NCBI RefSeq assembly: GCF_013423785.1
Contig: NZ_CP058952.1
Coordinates: forward strand, 434,001-498,000
Source of the DNA: Chitinibacter fontanus
GTDB lineage: Bacteria; Pseudomonadota; Gammaproteobacteria; Burkholderiales; Chitinibacteraceae
DNA: 64,000 bases
Direction of reading: 5' to 3'
The notes under the pieces were generated by a model that did no database searches, had not been told where the DNA came from, and saw only the letters and a program-made list of their open reading frames with translations. Made by a program: the position numbers and the translations under genes. The first letter of the stretch is position 1. Every line of letters starts with the position of its first letter. Of this stretch, positions 1 through 8,167 are shown piece by piece.

Positions 1-1367
1 TCAGGCAAGCTCAGCTCGGGCTGCAAGCAGCCTGCCCAAGTTAATATACTTTGCAATGCTGCATTTTCATCAAATATTCCGTGTAAATAGGTCGCCATAA
101 TCTGGCCATCGGGCGAGATCCAGCCTTCCTCACGGCCATTCTCAAGCACACACAGGCTTTGCCAATTTACCCCATGTGGTAATAATTGGCTCTGACCGAG
201 ATGAATTTCATAACCTTCGAGCGCCGCACCATCATGCAGCAACCGCCCTTGTACATTGACCAATTGCTTCTCAGCTTGCAAGACGGTTTCAATGGGTATA
301 TATCCCAAGCCCATACTAAACTTTGCATCCGACTCAATACCCTGTGGATCAGCGATAGTTTCACCTAGAATTTGCATCCCGCCGCAAACACCAATCACCT
401 TACCGCCGTAGCGCAAATGCCGCGCGATTTGGGTATCCCACCCCTGCGCACGCAAATGCGCCAAATCGCCGAGCGTGTTTTTGCTACCCGGAATAATCAG
501 CAAATCGCAGTCGGGCAACGGCAAATTGGGGTTAGCAAATTCGCAGCGCGCATTGGGCAGGCGGCGCAGCGGGTCGAAATCGGTGTGGTTGGAAATATGC
601 GGCAAAGTCGCAATCACGATGCGAAATTCACCCTGCTCGTTTGCCACCGTCCGAGGCAAGGCGTCTTCGGCGGCGATCTCCAGCCCATGCAAATAAGGCA
701 CCACCGCCAGCACCGGCTTACCGGTTTTTGCCTCCAGCCAATCGCAGCCCGGTTGCAGCAAGCTAATATCGCCACGAAAACGATTGATAATAAAACCTTT
801 GATGCGCTTTTGTTCCGATTCACTCAAGCACGCCAACGTGCCGACAAAATGCGCAAATACCCCACCGCGATCAATATCGGCCACCAGCCACACGGGGCAA
901 TCCGCCTCTTCGGCAAAGCCCATATTGGCAATATCGCCTTGGCGTAAATTCACTTCCGCTGGGCTGCCCGCGCCTTCGACGATGACACAATCATATTGGC
1001 TCGCCAAGCGGCCCCACGATTCAAACACCGCGCGTTTAGCGGTGGATTTATACTCGTGATAATCAACCGCATCCAGATTACCAATCGACTTACCCTGAAT
1101 AATCACCTGCGCACGGCAATCGCTGGAGGGCTTTAAAAGCACCGGATTCATATCGGTATGCGCCGCCAAGCCACACGCCACCGCCTGCACCGCTTGCGCG
1201 CGGCCAATCTCGCCGCCATCCTCAGTCACCGCCGAGTTGAGCGCCATATTTTGCGGCTTGAACGGCGCAACTTTCACGCCACGGCGCACCAGCAATCGGC
1301 ACAGCGCGGCGGTTAAAGTCGATTTACCTGCATCGGAGGTGCAGCCTTGGATCATTAAGGTGGGCAT
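1..1367 (-). CDS. cobQ: Cobyric acid synthase CobQ (C-terminal end outside window)
   Basis: Glutamine-dependent amidation of the corrin ring (adenosylcobyrinic a,c-diamide to adenosylcobyric acid) in cytoplasmic cobalamin synthesis. I translated the reverse strand from the ATG at 1367. The N terminus has the CobQ-type P-loop [10 protein letters not shown] at residues 8-17. The class-I glutamine amidotransferase nucleophile lies in GVCGGMQ near residue 326, and the catalytic His in TYLHGIF near residue 428. The frame stays open to base 1 after about 455 codons, so roughly the last 25-35 residues are missing compared with the usual 480-490. It is the last gene of a minus-strand run and starts 38 bases after the MerR gene. 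A cobalamin riboswitch directly upstream was not seen. Confidence 0.95.
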   Translation of the reverse strand, partial: MPTLMIQGCTSDAGKSTLTAALCRLLVRRGVKVAPFKPQNMALNSAVTEDGGEIGRAQAVQAVACGLAAHTDMNPVLLKPSSDCRAQVIIQGKSIGNLDAVDYHEYKSTAKRAVFESWGRLASQYDCVIVEGAGSPAEVNLRQGDIANMGFAEEADCPVWLVADIDRGGVFAHFVGTLACLSESEQKRIKGFIINRFRGDISLLQPGCDWLEAKTGKPVLAVVPYLHGLEIAAEDALPRTVANEQGEFRIVIATLPHISNHTDFDPLRRLPNARCEFANPNLPLPDCDLLIIPGSKNTLGDLAHLRAQGWDTQIARHLRYGGKVIGVCGGMQILGETIADPQGIESDAKFSMGLGYIPIETVLQAEKQLVNVQGRLLHDGAALEGYEIHLGQSQLLPHGVNWQSLCVLENGREEGWISPDGQIMATYLHGIFDENAALQSILTWAGCLQPELSLP

Positions 1368-1404
1368 TGATAACCTGTCGCCACGCATTCAGCAATGAAT
1401 GCAA

Positions 1405-2214
1405 TTAATTTTTTAGAGGGATATAGATTTTCGTGATGCTATCAGGGTGAGTCGGCCCCAAAAAGCGCTCATCATAATATTCAAAATCAATCGCGAGATC
1501 GATCTGCATTCCTGCCGCGGGCAACCATTCTTGATAGGCCGCTTGGTAAGTTTGCTGCATCGTACTAACCGCACCAAGGTGCTCAACACACGCATAGGTA
1601 CGAGCTGGAATTTCAACCGCGACCATTCCGGCAGGTATTGCGGTCTGACTATCGACAGAGACGCCCGCAATATAACGCCAATTGCCATCTTCTAATGGCT
1701 GACAGACTCCATATGAATCTGGCGATTTATTTTGGCGAATAATTTCGTGTTCACGCAGCAGAAAGCGTTGCCACATTTCGGGAATCGATTCATCGTCATT
1801 GCCTTGCCAGATCATGCCAATAATTCGTTTTGCTGGAAAAGTTACACACAGAGGGGTTTGCATCACCGCTACACTCCATTCTTGAGTTAAATAGTGCTTC
1901 AGTTGGGTGAGTACCTGTTGCTGCTTGGCAATCTCTGCAGCCATCGTCGTCGCATGATCCTGCAAAAACTCTCGCATGGTTGCCGCGTCATTTAATACGC
2001 CCTGCTCAACCAATGAGCGTATCGTTTCCAGCGCCACGCCAAACCGGCGTAGCCAGACGATACGCCCCAAAGTCTCAATCTGCTCCGCACGATAATAGCG
2101 ATAGCGATTATCGCTGCCAGTCAGCGTAGGCCGAAACAAGCCGATGCTGTCGTAATGTCGTAAAGTTTTGGTCGTTAAACCAAAACAGCGCGCCATTTGT
2201 CCGATGGTCAGCAT
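1405..2214 (-). CDS. MerR-family regulator with GyrI-like effector-binding domain
   Basis: Probable ligand-responsive transcription factor of 269 residues. Residues 1-70 form the MerR winged helix-turn-helix (MLTIGQMA, then KTLRHYD and NRYRYY). A helical linker follows at about 75-115, and residues 120-268 match the length and style of a GyrI-like/AraE-type effector-binding domain, as in BltR, Rob or SbmC relatives. MerR regulators usually act as dimers on promoters with an over-long spacer, and such a promoter lies directly upstream at 2243-2273, so autoregulation is likely. The ligand and any outside targets cannot be told from the sequence. The neighbours cobQ and bioH do not look like typical MerR targets. 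Confidence 0.9.
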   Translation of the reverse strand: MLTIGQMARCFGLTTKTLRHYDSIGLFRPTLTGSDNRYRYYRAEQIETLGRIVWLRRFGVALETIRSLVEQGVLNDAATMREFLQDHATTMAAEIAKQQQVLTQLKHYLTQEWSVAVMQTPLCVTFPAKRIIGMIWQGNDDESIPEMWQRFLLREHEIIRQNKSPDSYGVCQPLEDGNWRYIAGVSVDSQTAIPAGMVAVEIPARTYACVEHLGAVSTMQQTYQAAYQEWLPAAGMQIDLAIDFEYYDERFLGPTHPDSITKIYIPLKN

Positions 2215-2242
2215 TCATGATCCTTTCAGGTATTCAATCCCT

Positions 2243-2273
2243 ACTGTATTGCTTGCCCTAAGGGCAAGCTCAA
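2243..2273 (-). promoter_or_regulatory. MerR-type promoter with 19-bp spacer and dyad
   Basis: Read on the minus strand, a -35 TTGAGC and a -10 TACAGT are separated by 19 bases. The spacer region holds a near-perfect palindrome, GCTTGCCCT and AGGGCAAGC around one base (2251-2269). Long spacers with a central dyad are the hallmark of MerR-controlled promoters. The -10 lies about 28 bases upstream of the MerR start codon. Confidence 0.7.
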
Positions 2274-2335
2274 GCGTTACCAAGAACTAATTGCAAAAAA
2301 AACAGTGTGGCCTGGAGCCCAAAGCAGAGCCAGAA

Positions 2336-3106
2336 TCAAATATTGGCCTGAAGAAACTCACGTTGAGTGCTAACGAAATCAGCCAAATGCGACAAAAATG
2401 GCGCGTGCGCGGCTTTGTAGTGCAATTTAAATTGCGCTTGCGGCAGCGTTTTGGCCAGCCACATGCCGGCGTCGAGCGGTGTGAGCGTGTCGCGATCGCC
2501 GTATTGCAGCAGCACTGGGCAATCGACTTTGGCCACCTCGGTGCGCAAATCGGTGTCGCGCAGGATATTCAGGCCATCGGCCAAATGAGAAAGTTTAGGC
2601 TCGCCGTGTTTGAATAAATCGGCGAGCAATTCACGCGTCACTCCGCGCGCGCTGGCGTCGCCCATCGCTTGCAGGCTGATAAACCGTTTCAGCGTACCTT
2701 GCCAATCGGTTTGCAGCACTGCGGCAAATTGCTCGAGCACTTTTTGCGCCATCGCCGGTTGCCAGTCGGTCCGCTGCATAAAACACGGGCTGGATGCGAC
2801 CAGAGTCAGCGAGCGCACTTTATCTCGTTGCTGCAAGGCCCACTGCGTCGCCACCGCGCCACCGAGCGACCAGCCAACGACTTGCACCGGAAACGGAAAT
2901 TGCGCATCGACCGCGTCGACCATCGCCTGCAAAGTTAGCGTTTGATCGTCGGCCAACTTGCTGCCGCCGTGGCCGGGCAAATCGACGACGTGCACGCAAA
3001 AGTCTTGTTCGAGTTCGCGCACGACGGCGTTCCACACCGTGCCATTCATCGCCCAACCGTGCAGCAACACCACATCGGGGCCGCGCCCCCGTGTTTCAAT
3101 CCACAT
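2336..3106 (-). CDS. bioH: Pimeloyl-ACP methyl ester carboxylesterase BioH
   Basis: Alpha/beta hydrolase that removes the methyl group from pimeloyl-ACP methyl ester, the last step of pimelate formation for biotin. The nucleophile elbow GWSLGG is near residue 80, the acid lies in YGDRDTLTP and the catalytic His in KAAHAPFLSH. The oxyanion region LLHGWAMNG is near the N terminus. I chose the ATG at 3106, giving 256 residues, the length of E. coli BioH. The longer frame would need a TTG at 3118. It lies about 80 bases after the DUF2520 gene in the bioF operon, which supports the biotin role over a general esterase. Confidence 0.92.
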   Translation of the reverse strand: MWIETRGRGPDVVLLHGWAMNGTVWNAVVRELEQDFCVHVVDLPGHGGSKLADDQTLTLQAMVDAVDAQFPFPVQVVGWSLGGAVATQWALQQRDKVRSLTLVASSPCFMQRTDWQPAMAQKVLEQFAAVLQTDWQGTLKRFISLQAMGDASARGVTRELLADLFKHGEPKLSHLADGLNILRDTDLRTEVAKVDCPVLLQYGDRDTLTPLDAGMWLAKTLPQAQFKLHYKAAHAPFLSHLADFVSTQREFLQANI

Positions 3107-3185
3107 CACATTTACCAAACTGCAAAATAATAGAGGCGCAGTTTACCGCTTCACGGCGATCAATGCTGCGTTTGGGGCATGAAAC

Positions 3186-4049
3186 TTATTCGCTACGCAG
3201 TAGATGACTTAGGGTTTGCGCTTGCGGCGACCTGAGGCGCTCGCCCGCCAAAGCCACGGTTGCCACGCCTAGCGCGCGGTACGACAGAGCTATTGCAGCA
3301 GGCAGCACCGCCAAATGCTGCGCCACCGTGCTGGCGTCACCGCGCACAATCGGGCCGGTCAAAGCGGCATACGGCCCGATTGTTTCGACATTGGCTAAAG
3401 TCTGACGCATTAGGCTGCAGACCAATTGCTGCGCGACTTCTGGCGCTATACCTGCCTGAGCTGTGGTTTGCAAAGCCAAGTCACTGAGCGTCACCAAGTA
3501 ATTGGCCGCCATGCTGAGTGCGGCGTGGTAGGCCACTTTAGCACCCGCTTCGCTACTAAGCACAAAAGGGCGACCACCAATTGCAGCGGTCATTTCATTG
3601 AGCACCGCGACAGCGTGTACATCGCCTTCGAGCGCGCACAACGTATTGGCAAACGTGCTCACCGCCCGAACCGGATCGGCGAAGGAAAACGCTGGATGCC
3701 AGCTCGCAACGCGCGCGCCTTGCGCTTTTAATAGCGCGAGCTGCTCCGCCCCAAGCGCACCGCTGGCGTGAAACACCACCGCGCCTTGCTTGATGAGCTT
3801 AAGCTCAGCCAGTTCAGCGGCCACGCCCGCAATCGCGCCATCTGGCACGGCGATGAGCCATAAATCGGCGGCTGGCAAATTGCCAAGCTGCGCCACCACC
3901 TCACCCGCAGCTATCCATTCAAAAGCGGCAGTACTACTCGCTAAACTACGGGAATAAATTCCTGCAAGGCAATACTCCCCAGTGGCTTGCAGTAATTTTG
4001 CGATGCTTTTACCCAAGCGTCCCGCGCCAATCAGATTCACCGTTTTCAT
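3186..4049 (-). CDS. Rossmann-fold DUF2520 protein within the biotin cluster
   Basis: A 287-residue protein with an N-terminal NAD(P)-binding Rossmann motif (VNLIGAGRLGKS) and a C-terminal helical DUF2520 domain, the architecture of ketopantoate-reductase-like and ProC-like dehydrogenases. Its substrate is not known to me. The ATG at 4049 overlaps the bioF stop codon in ATGA, implying translational coupling. A GTG at 4058 is a weaker alternative start. Lying between bioF and bioH suggests co-regulation with biotin synthesis. Whether it takes part in that pathway is inference only. Confidence 0.85.
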   Translation of the reverse strand: MKTVNLIGAGRLGKSIAKLLQATGEYCLAGIYSRSLASSTAAFEWIAAGEVVAQLGNLPAADLWLIAVPDGAIAGVAAELAELKLIKQGAVVFHASGALGAEQLALLKAQGARVASWHPAFSFADPVRAVSTFANTLCALEGDVHAVAVLNEMTAAIGGRPFVLSSEAGAKVAYHAALSMAANYLVTLSDLALQTTAQAGIAPEVAQQLVCSLMRQTLANVETIGPYAALTGPIVRGDASTVAQHLAVLPAAIALSYRALGVATVALAGERLRSPQAQTLSHLLRSE

Positions 4050-5227
4050 GCGTGGCACTCGAGCAAAACGCGCTTAATCTGCTCGCACAGCAGCGCCACC
4101 TCTGCGGTGCTGTGTGCGGCCGATAAAGTGACGCGCAGCCGTGGTGTCGGCACCGTGGGCGGGCGGATAGCTGCAACCAGAATATCGGCGTCGAGCAAGG
4201 CTTGCGAGAGGGCCAGCGCGGTGGCGTTGTCTTTGACGATGATGGGTTGAATTGCGGTATCGGACGGCAGCAATTCGCAGCCCGTTCCCGCCAACTCGGT
4301 GGCGAAAAACTGTTTGAAGTATTGAATGTGAGCTTGGAGTCGTTCGCGGCGCTCAGTATCTTGTTCGATCACATCCAGGCTGGCGTGCAAGGCGCAGGCC
4401 AGCAACGGCGGTGCGGCGGTGGTGTAGATATACGCCCTAGCGGTATTAATCAGATAATCAATCACCACCTGCTCTGCCGCGATATACGCCCCAGCCACGC
4501 CAGCCCCTTTGCCCAGCGTCGCCATATAAATAATGCGCGGCGAATCGATACTCAATTCTGCCAGTGTGCCGCGCCCGTCGCCGAGCACGCCAAAGCCATG
4601 CGCGTCGTCGATATACAGTAGCGCGTCGTAACGCTCGGCCAGTGCCAGATAATCAGCCAGCGGCGCGATGTCGCCGTCCATGCTAAACACCGCGTCGACG
4701 GCGATTAGTTTTCGTTTTGCATCCGATTGCGCTAGTAATCGTTCGAGCTGCGCCACATCATTGTTTCCGAAGCGTTTGAAGTCAGCGCGCGCCAGCTGGC
4801 ACGCATCATTGAGCGAGGCGTGATTGAGCTTATCGGCAAAAACCGCGTCGCCACGGCCGACCAAGGCAGGAATCACCGCCAGATTGGCCATAAAACCCGT
4901 CGACACCAAAATGGCCGCGGGTTTGCCGCTGAACGCCGCGAGGCGTTCTTCCAAAGTATGTTGCGGCGTAAAATGCCCGGTCACCAAATGCGCCGCACCG
5001 CTGCCCACGCCCCAATCGGCAGCACCCTGCTGCGCGGCGGCGATCAGCGCGGGATGATTGGCCAAACCGAGATAATCATTGCTGCAGAAATTAAGTACTT
5101 CACGGCCATTCAATTTAACGCGCGCGCCTTGCGGAGAATCGAGCACGCGGCGAGTTCGGTAGAGACTTTGCGCTTTGCGCTGCGCCAATTCATCGGCCAA
5201 CTGGGAAAAAATCGTTAATTGCGGCAT
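4046..5227 (-). CDS. bioF: 8-amino-7-oxononanoate synthase BioF
   Basis: PLP-dependent alpha-oxoamine synthase that condenses pimeloyl-ACP (or CoA) with L-alanine, the first committed biotin-ring step. Full length at 393 residues. Visible motifs are the N-terminal NFCSNDYLGL, the PLP-ring stacking region around NHASLND, the phosphate and pyridine contacts DDAHGFGVLG near 207-216, and the PLP lysine K240 in TLGKGAG. It heads a minus-strand operon with the DUF2520 gene (4-base overlap) and bioH. The 270 bases upstream are shared with a divergent gene. I could not identify a convincing BirA operator there. Confidence 0.95.
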   Translation of the reverse strand: MPQLTIFSQLADELAQRKAQSLYRTRRVLDSPQGARVKLNGREVLNFCSNDYLGLANHPALIAAAQQGAADWGVGSGAAHLVTGHFTPQHTLEERLAAFSGKPAAILVSTGFMANLAVIPALVGRGDAVFADKLNHASLNDACQLARADFKRFGNNDVAQLERLLAQSDAKRKLIAVDAVFSMDGDIAPLADYLALAERYDALLYIDDAHGFGVLGDGRGTLAELSIDSPRIIYMATLGKGAGVAGAYIAAEQVVIDYLINTARAYIYTTAAPPLLACALHASLDVIEQDTERRERLQAHIQYFKQFFATELAGTGCELLPSDTAIQPIIVKDNATALALSQALLDADILVAAIRPPTVPTPRLRVTLSAAHSTAEVALLCEQIKRVLLECHA

Positions 5228-5497
5228 CGGCGCCTTTCTGCGGGAAGGATAGTTTGATTTATTTTACCGAAATTCACCGCCGCTCAGTGCGGGCGATAAC
5301 CCTATTTAAAACATGGAATATTTACCCCAGATTTTGCGTTGTAATGCCGAATTTATTGCGCATCATCATGCTTGGAATGCACCACACATGGTCATTTAAG
5401 GATATGATTGCCACTTCTGAAAAATAGCGATTTTATGTGCCACAAATCTAAACGAATGTTTTAATTTGGGCGCCCATAAAGCAGTGGATTAGATTGA

Positions 5498-6787
5498 ATG
5501 AAGCGTGTTGATGATTTTCGCCTGACCTTTAAAGACCTTGAAGGGAATGAAAAAAAGTACGTGCCAATTATGATTGGCGGCATGGGGGTTGATATTTCGA
5601 CTGCCGATTTGGCGCTCGAAGCCTGTCGCCTCGGCGGTATCGGCCATATTTCGGATGCGATGATCAATACCGTTACCGACCGTCGCTATAACACCAAGCA
5701 TGTGAAAGACAAGCTCAAACAATACAAATTCAATGTCGCTAATAGTGACAAATCTGTGGTGCAGTTTGACCTCGCGCAGCTCGAAGAAGCCACACGCCTG
5801 CATGTTGAAGGCACGATGAAACGCAAACAAGGCGACGGTCTGATTTTCATCAACTGCATGGAAAAGCTGACGATGAATGGCCCGAAAGAAACACTGCGCG
5901 TGCGGATGCGCGCTGCGCTTGATGCGGGCATCGACGGTATTACGCTGGCGGCAGGCTTGCATTTGGGCTCATTCTCGCTGATCGAAGATCACCCACGTTT
6001 CCGTGAAGCTAAGCTCGGCATTATTGTGTCATCCGTACGTGCACTGCAGCTCTTTATCAAAAAATCGGCCCGCACTGGCCGCCTGCCCGATTACGTCGTG
6101 GTTGAAGGCCCGCTCGCCGGTGGCCACCTCGGCTTTGGCATGGACTGGGAACAATACAAGCTCGAAGACATCGTGGCCGAAGTGGTAGCGTGGATTAAAG
6201 AGCAAGGTTACGACAATATGCCCGTCATCGCCGCAGGTGGCGTATTTACAGGTTCGGACGCAGTGCGATTCCTCGAAATGGGCTGCGGCGGCGTACAAGT
6301 GGCGACACGCTTTACCGTCACCAAAGAGTGCGGTCTGCCCGATGATGTGAAGCAGGAATATTACAAAGCATCGGAAGAGCTGATCGAGGTGAATCAGATT
6401 TCACCAACCGGCTACCCTATGCGCATGATGAAAAATACGCCAGCGATTGGTTCAGGCATTCGCCCGAATTGCGAAGCCTACGGCTATCTGCTCGATGCCA
6501 ATGGCAGCTGCTCGTACATTCAGGCGTACAACAAGGTCATCGAAGAAAATCCAACAGCGAAAAAAATCTCAGAAATTCACGTTTACGAGAAAACCTGCCT
6601 GTGTACGCACATGCGCAATTTCGATTGCTGGACGTGTGGTCACTACACCTACCGCCTGAAAGACACGACCAATGTCTTGCCAGACGGCCGCTACCAATTG
6701 CTGACTGCCGAGCACGTGTTTAAAGATTACCAGTTCAGCACCGACAACCAAATCGCGCTGCCACCACTGGATGAAACAGCGGTTTAA
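5498..6787 (+). CDS. Nitronate monooxygenase-like FMN-dependent TIM-barrel enzyme
   Basis: A 429-residue member of the 2-nitropropane dioxygenase / NAD(P)H-flavin oxidoreductase group. The N terminus PIMIGGMGVDIST is the usual FMN-barrel first strand. EGPLAGGHLGFG near residue 205 and VIAAGGVFTGSDA near 245 fit the flavin phosphate-binding loops. The C-terminal part is unusual in carrying a Cys cluster CLCTHMRNFDCWTCGH around residues 365-385, which could bind a metal. This longer, cysteine-rich subgroup differs from classical nitronate monooxygenases, so the substrate is uncertain. It is monocistronic, with a strong terminator after the stop codon. Confidence 0.75.
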   Translation: MKRVDDFRLTFKDLEGNEKKYVPIMIGGMGVDISTADLALEACRLGGIGHISDAMINTVTDRRYNTKHVKDKLKQYKFNVANSDKSVVQFDLAQLEEATRLHVEGTMKRKQGDGLIFINCMEKLTMNGPKETLRVRMRAALDAGIDGITLAAGLHLGSFSLIEDHPRFREAKLGIIVSSVRALQLFIKKSARTGRLPDYVVVEGPLAGGHLGFGMDWEQYKLEDIVAEVVAWIKEQGYDNMPVIAAGGVFTGSDAVRFLEMGCGGVQVATRFTVTKECGLPDDVKQEYYKASEELIEVNQISPTGYPMRMMKNTPAIGSGIRPNCEAYGYLLDANGSCSYIQAYNKVIEENPTAKKISEIHVYEKTCLCTHMRNFDCWTCGHYTYRLKDTTNVLPDGRYQLLTAEHVFKDYQFSTDNQIALPPLDETAV

Positions 6788-6804
6788 ATTTTGCCGTGCG
6801 AAAC

Positions 6805-6832
6805 AAAAAACCCGCTTTTAAGCGGGTTTTTT
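6805..6832. terminator. Bidirectional intrinsic terminator
   Basis: CCCGCTT, a two-base loop, AAGCGGG, then TTTTTT, with AAAAAA on the other side. It lies 24 bases after the flavoenzyme stop codon and can serve both convergent genes. Confidence 0.9.
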
Positions 6833-6858
6833 GTGGGCTAAGTCATCGCAAAAATAAA

Positions 6859-6907
6859 GGGTATCACCTGCAAAGCTATTCCAGTTAATAGCTAGATAGC
6901 AATACCC
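6859..6907. repeat. 49-bp GGGTAT...ATACCC intergenic repeat, copy A
   Basis: Ends are GGGTATC and AATACCC. The interior holds a second inverted pair, AGCTATT and AATAGCT. It sits between the terminator and the convergent dapA stop codon. It is one of five elements of identical 49-base length in this window with conserved ends and divergent centres. Confidence 0.7.
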
Positions 6908-6918
6908 ACCCTAGAGCG

Positions 6919-7791
6919 TTACGCTAAAGCGGCGATTTCTTGGTCTTTGACCAAAATTGGCTCTAGCGTATTCAGATCTGCTGCGCACAGTGGCAAGCGC
7001 AATTCGTTCGAGGCGATGCGGCCTTGGTGGTGCAAAATAGCTTTAGCTGGGATTGGATTGGCGGCCAAAAACAGGGTTTCAGATGCGGTACGCAGCAAAT
7101 CGCCAATTACCTCACCCGCCAAGCCCTGCGTTACCCAGCGCGCCACTTGCTGCGGCCAAACATTGCTGGCGACCGACACCAAACCGGTTGCACCTAGCTT
7201 GGCGTGTTCGGCAAATAGCACATCGTCACCCGAATACCACGAAATGCTTGGGAAAGCGGCTTTAAGCTCGGCAAACCGCGCAGCATTGCCACCTGATTCT
7301 TTGACTGCCCAACAGTTAGGATGCTCAATCAAACCAGCTAGCGCAACATCGGACAGCGGCACTCCCGCGCGCGATGGAATGTTGTACAGCATACAGGGCT
7401 TGTTGACTGCATTCATCAATGCGCTAAACCAGCGGCGCTGACCTTCGGCGCCGGGTTTGGCGTAGATAGGAGTGACCAGTAAATAGGCGTGTATTGGTAA
7501 GGTTTCACAGAAAGCCAGCCATTCGAGCTGACTCGCCAGATCCAAGCCGCCAACGCCAACCATGATCGGCACGTTTAAATTAAGGCTACAGGCGTGCTGT
7601 AAGACGGCTTTACGCTCGGCCAGCGTCAGATTGCTGCCTTCACCTGTTGAGCCCAGCAGCAGCACGCCAGCACCAGCGTCTTCTTGCTCGCGCAGCAATG
7701 CTGTTAATGCGAAAAAATCGAGGGATTCATCAGAGGCGAACGGCGTAATGAGCGCGGTCCATAGAGTGATAGTACGAGGGTTCAGTGACAT
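6919..7791 (-). CDS. dapA: 4-hydroxy-tetrahydrodipicolinate synthase DapA family
   Basis: Class-I aldolase condensing pyruvate with aspartate semialdehyde in lysine/diaminopimelate synthesis. Residues visible: GSTGEG at 47-52 (GTTGE-type pyruvate loop), Tyr136 in YNIPSR and the Schiff-base Lys164 in AVKES. The length of 290 residues is typical. I chose the ATG at 7791 because GGAGA lies just upstream. An in-frame extension to 7854 has no support. No other dap gene is adjacent, and a lysine riboswitch was not recognised upstream. Related N-acetylneuraminate lyase-type aldolases share the fold, but the motif set favours DapA. Confidence 0.9.
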   Translation of the reverse strand: MSLNPRTITLWTALITPFASDESLDFFALTALLREQEDAGAGVLLLGSTGEGSNLTLAERKAVLQHACSLNLNVPIMVGVGGLDLASQLEWLAFCETLPIHAYLLVTPIYAKPGAEGQRRWFSALMNAVNKPCMLYNIPSRAGVPLSDVALAGLIEHPNCWAVKESGGNAARFAELKAAFPSISWYSGDDVLFAEHAKLGATGLVSVASNVWPQQVARWVTQGLAGEVIGDLLRTASETLFLAANPIPAKAILHHQGRIASNELRLPLCAADLNTLEPILVKDQEIAALA

Positions 7792-8167
7792 GCGATTCTC
7801 CAAATCAAAAAACAACGATTGGAGAGAGGAAAAGTGCGGCAATGACAACGCCAACAGGCGCGTAAATATAAATCATCACCAAGAGCACTCCAGCACTCCA
7901 ATGCGCGGCAAGGCACACAGTGAGCACTGACAGTCCAGGGGATTCAGCCCCTGCAACCAGCGTTAAATGCATCACAGCACTCAACACTTCGGCCTTGCAC
8001 CCCCTAGCACTGCGTCATTGGAATGTGATTTCCTCAGCAATACAACCTGGGCAAGGCGCCTCTCTTGTCGTTACAAGCCTGTATTTTCAATGCGAGTGAG
8101 CTAAAAAGTCAATCCCGCTGACACAATCGGGCTAGCATTGCGCTGGCGGCTGGTAAATACTGGCGTC
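7792..8167. other. 376-base divergent intergenic region with a hydrophobic small ORF
   Basis: This gap separates dapA (minus) from the GspF-like gene (plus). On the minus strand an open frame from an ATG at 7972 to a stop at 7805-7807 (55 codons) encodes a hydrophobic, Ile/Val/Leu-rich peptide ending 13 bases before the dapA start. A GTG at 7987 would extend it. No good ribosome-binding site precedes either start. The DNA also holds a small hairpin CAGGGG/CCCCTG at 7936-7953 and a tandem repeat of AGCACTCC near 7883-7898. It may be a leader ORF, a small membrane protein or chance. Confidence 0.3.

Noticed and set aside
372..947. 191-codon plus-strand frame
   Set aside because: It is antisense to cobQ, whose motifs are clear on the other strand. 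Its composition is Gln/His/Arg-rich, as expected of a shadow frame.
5228..5497. BirA operator upstream of bioF
   Set aside because: No convincing long inverted repeat of the BirA type was seen, only AT-rich DNA.
7792..8167. Lysine riboswitch upstream of dapA
   Set aside because: I could not find the conserved lysine riboswitch core, and such riboswitches are not usual in betaproteobacteria.
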